Source of the DNA: Schistosoma haematobium
Taxonomy: Eukaryota; Platyhelminthes; Trematoda; Strigeidida; Schistosomatidae
Reading direction: 5' to 3'
NCBI RefSeq assembly: GCF_000699445.3
Contig: NC_067200.1
Span: 186,001 to 250,000 of the forward strand
DNA: 64,000 nucleotides
Shown here: positions 57,005-64,000 of the stretch, piece after piece
How the letters are laid out: each line of letters begins with the position of its first letter
How positions within the stretch are numbered: the stretch's first letter is position 1
Program-made: the position numbers and the translations under genes
Notes under the pieces: generated by a model
Told to the model about the DNA's origin: nothing
Database searches by the model: none
Seen by the model: the letters and a program-made list of their open reading frames with translations, nothing else

Positions 57005-58045
57005 GAGTGACATATATAAGAAGGTCAGTGTGTGCTGCTTCGATCTCCGGTGGACTCAACGAAGCTGGTGTTTTCAAGAATTGCTTGAAGTATTCCACCC
57101 ATCTATTCCTCTGATCTTGAATCTCATTGATTGATTTTACTACTTTGTCCTTTAGGTCACCCTGGTTTACTATATTTTCCTGCCAGTTTGTTTGTCGTTT
57201 CGTATAGTTGTTTCATGTTTCCTTCAGCTACAGCTTTATCTGCTCACGTTGCTGGGTCTTCCACGTACTTTTGCTCGTTGGTTGTAATGCTCCTCTTCAC
57301 TTGCTGTTTTGTTTCAGTGTATTCAGCTCGGGCCTTGATTTCCTATGTTATTGTTTGGCTGTTGTTGATTGCTTTCTCCTTGTTGTTTTATATTGAATCT
57401 TGTTCAGGTTTTCAATAGAAACACATTTATTATGATGATGCTTGTTGCGGCCCAGAACCAACCGAAATATCGAAGTTAGTGCTTGTTTGTTTCCTTTCCA
57501 TATATCCTCCACAGTCGATTATTCTTCTATGGGTGGATGTTGTAGGCCTTATAACCTGTTAATGAAAGCTATCTTGAATTCGTTGAGTCTGTCAGCACCT
57601 TGAACAAAGACTGTATTGATCCTTCGTAATGTCGTTTATCCAGTTGTCCATTGCTTCCTCAACTTCAGTTTCATCTTGGCCACAATTGGGTGTTGATCTG
57701 AAGCCTTGTCAACCCTCCTATTTATCCAGCTACTTTCTTTGCCCAAATCTCTTCCATTGACCTTCTGAGTTTTCACTGATGCAAATATGATCTGTCTGGT
57801 TCTATGTAGTATGATCCGGTGAGACACGTGTAGCTCTGTGAATGCATTTGTGGGGGATGTTGTGCTGCCTATAAATAATTTGTTGACTGCACATGGATTT
57901 ACAAATCTCTCCCTACTATCATTTCTTACTTCCAGTCAGTCAGTGTCCTCCATGATATTTTCAAAGCCAGTGTTATACATTGCTACTTCGGCGTTTAGGT
58001 CTCAAATGAGGATGATCAGGTCTTTTGCTATATATTCTGATGCGC
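57005..58045 (-). mobile_element. RTE endonuclease-linker fragment, reverse strand
   Basis: From 58045 backwards: TGFENIMEDTDWL and ERFVNPCAVNKLFIGSTTSP (endonuclease middle), TRQIIFASVK and DKASDQHPIVAKMKLKLRKQ (endonuclease end, in the open stretch 57827-57636), then the Lys-rich linker with KHHHNKCVS and WVEYFKQFLK near 57080, ending at STEIEAAH-like residues near 57005. It therefore covers the same part as 7890-8850 of the large copy but is a different subfamily, with many breaks. Both ends are truncated. Confidence 0.7.
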
Positions 58046-58919
58046 CCCAGCTCCGTTAACTAGAGGAAGAAGTCCAAGCATTCTGCAAACAGTCAGAAAC
58101 GAGCAATAACAATCAACACAAATCAAAACGTATATATACAGCACAAAATGAAGAAATATAGAGCCCAGTGTCCTATCAGAATGAAAATATATAAAGTAAA
58201 AAAAACGTGTTTTTATCAAAATGGCATGAATAAAAATTGAAGATGACTTCAAGTCTACATTCTCTGAAACAAGAATGTTACCGTTATCTGAGTAGCGTAG
58301 TATTACACCTACTGGATACCGAATATACAGAGGATACAATGGATAGCAATCTAATATTTACTGTTTTATTGCTTAAACTTGAGAACAAGCCACTAAGATG
58401 CCCATGGTTCAAACTGAAAAGCAAACATACATATGGTGATTAGTTAGTAAGCGTCATATGAATGAAAAGACACACAAGTTTACAGTAGAATACATCTGAA
58501 GTCCACATAGAATTATATAATATAAATGCCTAGTTATGAACACGTACTTTCAAGGAGTTTTAGTGAGAAGCTATAACCCATGGATATCAGATGTGAGATA
58601 AATATTATTGATGACAGTCGACAATGGTCATATAATATCGTAAACCATATAAACATTAGTGTTTAACATACTACTTCAAAGTAGTCGTTTCTTGATACCC
58701 TAAAATGTTATGTTAACTTCAATTAATACAGGAAAACTATTGATAAACTTATTTGAATTGTATCTTAACCCTTGATGATGTTCACATAGAGATTTGAATG
58801 TAGTGCTGTTTGTTTTAAGTGCCTAGTATATTATTCCAGAAAGATGATCATTTCTGAAAAGGGTACATAAGTGAGTGACTATCTGAACTCATTTGTTAAG
58901 TGGATAACGTGTTGATAAT
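58046..58919. other. Intergenic stretch
   Basis: Frames at 58028-58339 (minus) and 58237-58443 (plus) resemble nothing known. A faint second-type SINE trace (AGTTTTAGTGAGAAGCTATA) lies near 58557. Confidence 0.35.
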
Positions 58920-59035
58920 GAACATTAACTTAGAGATGCAGACAAATCCAGCTGACTAATCCCAAATAGGACGAAACCTGAATCCTGGATCCCACTTCTT
59001 GCCAAATTCTATCAATTATACATAAGCTTGTGATT
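58920..59035 (+). repeat. Sm-alpha-like SINE, nearly intact hammerhead
   Basis: ATCCAG, CTGACTA (58952-58958), ATCCCAAATAGGAC, GAAAC (58973-58977), CTGA, ATC and CTGGAT. Stem I and most of stem II match the canonical form, but G8 is replaced by T, which should abolish cleavage. Confidence 0.65.
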
Positions 59036-59499
59036 ACATCTGATATAGAGAATCAATAAGAAGTACTCTAATAAGAAGGTCAATAGATGACGATAAGAAG
59101 TGACCTAAAGGACAAGTGTATTTCATTAGCCGAGAAATGGGTCGATTTCCTTAGAATTAGAATGATATATACATATGAATAAGTATTTATGCCATTTATT
59201 TGATGGTCCAACACATTTTATCGTTCTCTCTTTTGTTCTTGCCCAAATAGTCGTTTGTAGACTTAGCGCGTAGCATATCATATATCAATATCAGATTTCA
59301 GACACCTCCCGACACAACGAAATCGCTAGATGGTACCAACCCTTCATAGCATTCCAACACACTAATTGAGACTGATGAAATTTGATCAACATTATCGACA
59401 ATAGGTTAATCGATAACGATTGCAAATCAAAATTAAAGTTCATTTTACGTTAAAACAACGCGAAAAGTAAAACAAATATGTAAAGTACTTATTCAACGT
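59036..59499. other. Intergenic stretch
   Basis: No feature recognised between two hammerhead copies. Confidence 0.4.
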
Positions 59500-59509
59500 T
59501 CTTCTGTTT

Positions 59510-59562
59510 TGTTTGAGCTGACGAGTTTTAAAAGGACGAAACGCGTGTCCTTCATTCAACTG
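59510..59562 (+). ncRNA. Hammerhead ribozyme candidate with complete core
   Basis: CTGACGA (59518-59524) satisfies CTGANGA; GAAA lies at 59538-59541 and the cleavage triplet GTC at 59547-59549. Stem II is G-C, T-A and two G-T wobbles closing a five-base loop (59525-59537). Stem III is the two-pair, four-base-loop form (AC-GCGT-GT) typical of schistosome hammerheads. Stem I is weak: about three pairs (GAG with CTT), with mismatches beyond. All core residues are present, so activity is possible though probably slow. Cleavage would fall after C59549. It is a plus-strand member of the Sm-alpha-like family. Confidence 0.65.
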
Positions 59563-59744
59563 CTAATCATCATTTACGTTTACCTTTAAAACTTATGACT
59601 TATGGCTATAACGAGGCAATGCGTATAAGATGTCAATTACAGTCCATAACATCAATAGGAAAACTTAGATGACCAATTTAAAAATGAATTTAAAGAAGAT
59701 GGTTGTGAATCAAATATGTTGTTCGATTATCCAGTGAGACTATA

Positions 59745-59966
59745 ATTTATGGACGACTGCATTACGAGACAAACCCTAATGCGGAATAATGAAGCGGAAA
59801 TGAGGAAGGACAAAGAACACACTACGTTAAGAATTGGAAGCAGATATGGAAAGGATGAATAACAACTGGAAAGAGCTGGAAAAGATTGTCCAGGATAAAT
59901 TTAAAAAGCTGGTGGGTGTTCTAACCCTCCACGAAGAGTAACAGGCGTAAGTAAGTAAGTACGTTA
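59745..59966 (+). mobile_element. RTE 3' end fragment with GTAA tail
   Basis: Matches 10170-10391 of the large copy: relics of [34 protein letters not shown] and SRVTG, then GTAA repeats (59949-59962). It is frameshifted. Confidence 0.7.
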
Positions 59967-60409
59967 TTCTAATGAGAATTATGTCACAGTGAGTCTATCG
60001 TCTCAACCATACTGTGATTACTCCTTTAACTACAGAGCACATCCCTCTGTTCCTCTCGTTGTACGAATGTTCCATTCTTCATTCAATACAGAACTATTCA
60101 TTTAAAAATCGATGGTAGATTCTTTTCACTTCAAAATAAACTAACCGCTTTCTCTTATTTACAAATACATTCATTACAATAAATCATTCAGTTTATTGTT
60201 TTAATACTTTACTATATACATCACACGGGTTGTATTTCAGTGTTTCATTTACAGTAATCAATCACAATTAGTTAGCTAGTTGTAATCATGTTGATCGGCA
60301 TGTTTTTGTATCTCTCTCCACTGTGTACAGAAAGTTGTTTAGTTTCACATTCATTATTGTCAATTATTTTGAAAAATTATTATAGGAATGTGACAATCGT
60401 TTTTTTTTA
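59967..60409. other. AT-rich intergenic stretch
   Basis: No exon or shared repeat seen between the RTE tail and the SINE pair. Confidence 0.4.
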
Positions 60410-60812
60410 TCAGAAAGGGGTTTTGTGGAGATTTTGAGTGACTTAATAGTTGAATTTATGAGTCAATTAAAGCTAGACCAACATGGTGGCTGTTTCTTTC
60501 AAGTACGAGTCTCTTCAGAAGTATACATCTACGATACTGCTACTAGGATGTGAACCGTCTTCTGATAAAAATCATCATGTAATCACTAGTGACTAGCTTC
60601 AAGATGAACTGCTCGAAGTACTAGGGAGAATCCGTTACCAATGGAGTCTAGTCTGTGTCGGGTGTGAAACAGTCGGTCATTAAAAATAGCTCAGCAAGAC
60701 TAACTGTCGTGTATTCGAGTCCTGAATAAGTGATCATGGATGCTCACTACTAAGCAATGCAATATTTCGATGTTTTCATCGGTGGTCTTGCTTAGATTGA
60801 CTCGTGAATTCC
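60410..60812. repeat. Two hammerhead SINE (second type) remnants in opposite orientation
   Basis: Bases 60425-60560 are a minus copy: TCAATTAAAGCTAGACCAAC, then a core CTGAAGA (from 60518-60512) and GAAAC on the reverse strand, but the cleavage site reads ACC. Bases 60715-60812 are a plus copy with GTATTCGAGTCCTGA (B-box-like), GATCATGGATGCTCACTA and TTGCTTAGATTGACTCGTGA, without a legible core. Confidence 0.5.
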
Positions 60813-61259
60813 ATTAATTTAATATTGTTACCATTTTACCAACCCCACCAGTTTAATTAGAAAATATCTGAACATAATAGGCAATTTTATGAAACATAGC
60901 ATATATCTATGTGTGTATACATCCATGTACACACATACAAGATTGTGTACACACGTAGTCACTAGCGTGTATGCATATAAATGCAAAGCCATCCGTGTTT
61001 GCATACTCACAGACATTTTACCAAAGTATATCTATATGTACATATTCGTTGGCTGACATAATATGTACATTATTATATCTATTCAACTAGTTTATCATGC
61101 ATACATACACATAAACATGATTTCAGTAGTATAAATATAGACAATAGTATATACATGTGTACATGTTTATATCCATAACGAAATAGTGAAACGTTCACTT
61201 TCTCTTTTCTCTTCACTTTTCACTCAGTGTTTCTATTTACATTTTCAATTATTATGCGA
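60813..61259. other. Alternating purine-pyrimidine stretch
   Basis: Bases 60895-61150 are rich in ACACAC, TATATA and GTGTGT alternations. No gene was recognised; a 62-codon minus frame reflects this composition. Confidence 0.5.
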
Positions 61260-61680
61260 TTATTAATTGTTCAACGTTAATGGTAATAGTAACAGTAATA
61301 GTAGTAACAGTAATGATAGTGATAGTAATGATAGTAGTAATAATCATAGTCATAATAGTAATGGTAATGAGAATAGTCATAATAGTAATAGTAATGTCAT
61401 GTAGATCAGAAAAAATAATGGCAAATTAGTGAAAAGTATATGAATGTGAGACAAAAAAGAAGAAGAAGAAGAAGAAGAAGAATAAAGAAGGTAGGAATAA
61501 AGTAAACGGCAATAGACAATTACATAATCATAGAAAAGTAAACAATGAGACTCATTTTTTTCAAAGAAAAATGTCTATTCTGATTGTTTATTTATTCGTA
61601 TATCACATTATTATATTATGAGTAGATGAATAAGAAGAACGATAAGAAGAAGAAGAAGTATAAAAGGAATGATTCTGTAA
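61260..61680. repeat. Imperfect TAR trinucleotide and GAA repeats
   Basis: Bases 61278-61398 are an interrupted AATAGT/AACAGT/GATAGT repeat. Bases 61457-61483 are (AGA)9, and a shorter AAGAAG run lies at 61634-61657. Confidence 0.85.
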
Positions 61681-62034
61681 TCATTGGAGTGAATCTCATT
61701 AATGGACATAATACATGAACATACTGTTTTATCGGAATAAAAATTATTGTAACTTACTAATAGTTACATTCATATGTTGATCTAATTTAGAGCATCAACG
61801 TAAAACTGAGAAAAAAAACTGGATGACTATTTCGTTTTATATTAGGATTCGTCAACAGTATGAATCCAAGATCAATTGAATGTGATCTGAATCTAAGAAC
61901 TTTGATCATCCAGGTAAACTAAATCAACACATGAATTCAATAAATAAAATGCAATATCTAAGTAAAATTGGATACGTTTGATGGTGTTTGAGTACTTTAT
62001 ATAGATTATACGGGTAATAATAATAATAATACAT
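61681..62034. other. AT-rich stretch
   Basis: Ends in an AAT run (62014-62031). The overlapping 95-codon minus frame is Ile-rich and featureless. Confidence 0.4.
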
Positions 62035-62230
62035 ATGTAGTGTATGCTACTTATGTTTACAGATATAAGTAGCATGTAGCACAAATTGGAAATGGAATGA
62101 ATGCCGACAGGAGATTGGAATGATTCAATTGATGAAAACAGAAAATCATTGCGATAACAATGGAAATGAAGTATGTACAAATCATGTATTTGACATATAG
62201 TTTTCTATCATTTACATAACATGGTACCAT
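62035..62230 (+). repeat. Dispersed repeat (family D), copy
   Basis: TGTAGTGTATGCTACTTATG, then AGATATAAGTAGCATGTAGC and CCGACAGGAGA; matches 25777-25960 better than 63046. Confidence 0.5.
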
Positions 62231-62725
62231 AAACTAATTCTCCCCTCATCTGAGTATTCGTTCACCAGACGTGTCAGTGAAACTGGTTTACATTTCAGGA
62301 TCTATATTTAAACTATATTTTTAATTATTCTTACAATTTACACATCATATACACAGATGTATATATGTGAATAGATTAACTGTTCTATTCTGTATTCATT
62401 ACAATCGACAACTGATGTGTACACTTTTTATTGGTATGTTGAAATCAGCCATTTGAATAGGATAATCAAGAGTCATTCAAAGCCTTTGATTGTGTAAATG
62501 AATCAATCAACAAATATTGATATCGTTTAGAAATTGAAACTAAATTTTTAACTCAAAGGGTTATGTTGATACCTCAGAAAGTTGAATTTATTCATGATCA
62601 ATAGCCTTTCCCAATGAAGATCATTCAGAAATCATTTAACTTATCTGACTAACCTAAACTATCATTAAATCAATAGTAGCAGGCAATGCACTCACTCTAC
62701 ATTTGTATCAGTAATAACAATGATA
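62231..62725. other. AT-rich intergenic stretch
   Basis: Nothing recognised. Confidence 0.4.
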
Positions 62726-62742
62726 ATGTGTGTACTGTTGAT

Positions 62743-63045
62743 TACTTTACTTACTTATGCCTGTGACTCTCGATAGAGGAGCATAGGCCGACAACTAGCA
62801 TTCTCCAATCCACCCTGTCCTAAGCCTTCCTTTCCAGTTCTATCCCATTTTTGTTCATTTTTCTCACGTTTGTCTCTATTTCTCGAAATAATTTGTTCCT
62901 TGGTCTTCCTCTCTTTCTTTGACTTTGAGGATTCCATGTGAGGGCTTGCCTTGTGACGCAATTGGGTGTTTTCCTCAATGTGTGTCCTTTCCAGCGCATC
63001 TTCCTAAATACTTCATCCGCTGGCACCTGGTTTGTACGTTTGCTA
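62743..63045 (-). mobile_element. 5'-truncated RTE 3' end inserted in a family D repeat
   Basis: On the minus strand: [55 protein letters not shown], then DWRMLVVGLCSS and GTAA tail (plus-strand TTACTTAC at 62743-62756). It is frameshifted near 62830. The sequence on its left (GTGTGTACTGTTGAT, about 62727-62741) and on its right (GTTTGCTATTGATGTCGAC) both resemble the family D start, as expected if it inserted there and duplicated the target. Confidence 0.7.
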
Positions 63046-63260
63046 TTGATGTCGACACATATAAATAGTATATATCATCAATCTAAAGTGAAAGAGAACA
63101 AGAACAGGGAGTGATTGGTATGAAAATGAAGGAACAATGAAGTCTGAAACAATTGATGATTATTTTGTACATGGAGTATTGACTACATGATTCCTTGATT
63201 TTCAAGTGATTCTGAAATTTTCGTTTCAGATACATTTGGTTGTCACCCACTTGTGTAAGT
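63046..63260 (+). repeat. Dispersed repeat (family D), plus copy
   Basis: TTGATGTCGACACATATAAA, ATCATCAATCTAAAGTGAAA, GAACAAGAACAG, GAAGGAACAATGAAGTCTGA and CATTTGGTTGTCACCCAC follow the same order as the reverse of 12160-11850. Confidence 0.65.
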
Positions 63261-64000
63261 ACAAAGCATTTAACGTGATTTATGAATTTTCATAATATTG
63301 TAAAAGTGCTTGAGTTTTTAATACTCTTGGAGCCATTCTACGGGTAGCACCGGACGTTAACCTGATTAACGGAGAAGTTCCAAGTGTAGATAGGGTTAAC
63401 AACCTTATCTTGTACAAAATAATGTTGCCAGATAACTGCTAACCAGATATCATCTGGCTAGATAAATAAATATTATTCCACTCGAACTCTTATTCTTTGC
63501 CTTCACTTCAAGCCCTAACATAATTCATCGTTTATGATAACGTCCATCAATTGTAACTACACCCTGTGTTTATTGTATGTTCCAATATAATTAAAAACTA
63601 TTTTCTGATTAGTTGATAAGTCAGTAGTTTAATATGGTTGATGTATTTCACTTGTACTATATCAACATAATTAGATCTTTTTATCACTTTATGATAGTTA
63701 AAAGATAATTACACTATAATCATGGTTCATCATCTTCTACAGTATGTTTTCAATGGAACTACAGTGTTGAGTTACATAAATCGACTTATTACTTCATCAT
63801 GTGTTTTATTCAAGCTATGAAATCACTATAAGGATTTTATGGTCAACATGTTTGATTAATCTTTATTTGATTATCATTAGAAACTAGGATGTACTAGGGA
63901 GTTATTTCTTCATGGTATGCAGCTTCTCAACAGTGCTGAAGAGTAGATTACTTAAATAAAAAAAGATTTGGAATGAAATACTAGTTAACCAACGTAACCT
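63261..64000. other. AT-rich intergenic stretch
   Basis: No gene or shared repeat recognised to the window end. AACCAGATATCATCTGGCTAG near 63441-63461 is a short imperfect palindrome. Confidence 0.4.

Overview
The window looks like nuclear DNA of a blood fluke, genus Schistosoma; the species cannot be told from the sequence. The evidence is AT-rich DNA saturated with decayed RTE-type non-LTR retrotransposons of the schistosome SR2-like kind, Penelope-like elements, SINE-like repeats carrying hammerhead ribozyme cores (the Sm-alpha type known from schistosomes), and one intron-rich gene resembling the schistosome egg protein CP391S family. No bacterial-type operons, rRNA, spliced-leader gene or functional tRNA gene was seen.

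Two host coding features stand out. At 2669-3103 (+) there is a terminal exon resembling the end of a sesquipedalian/PHETA-type PH-domain protein, with a poly(A) signal. At 33250-41479 (+) there is an apparently intact 12-exon gene for a type I membrane protein of about 379 residues. Its layout is signal peptide, plexin-domain-containing (PLXDC/nidogen-like) region, PSI cysteine module, Ser/Thr-rich stalk, one transmembrane helix and a short basic tail. All splice phases close and the reading frame has no stop. Its introns carry a solo LTR, a Penelope-element terminus and an RTE fragment with a target-site duplication. A third exon-like stretch (23421-23706) has one in-frame stop.

Layout: 1-5540 RTE tails plus the PHETA-like exon. 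7201-10391 is a near full-length but frameshifted RTE copy. 10.4-20.6 kb holds mixed repeats, Penelope termini, a solo LTR (18874-19279) and hammerhead SINEs. 20.6-22.8 kb is a second, internally deleted RTE copy in reverse. 23.7-30.7 kb holds a 130-bp-arm inverted repeat, a Penelope RT/GIY-YIG remnant and dispersed repeats that recur at 46.7-49.7 and 54.6-57.0 kb. 31.6-32.65 kb is a 1-kb CTA-type microsatellite with a 27-bp minisatellite at its end. 33.2-41.7 kb is the membrane-protein gene. 42.3-64 kb is again accessory repeats, including one hammerhead core (59518-59549) in which every core position and the cleavage triplet are intact.

The retroelements are genomic fossils; no complete autonomous element is present. 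Exon boundaries and family names were read by eye without alignment software. Family names rest on recognised motifs.
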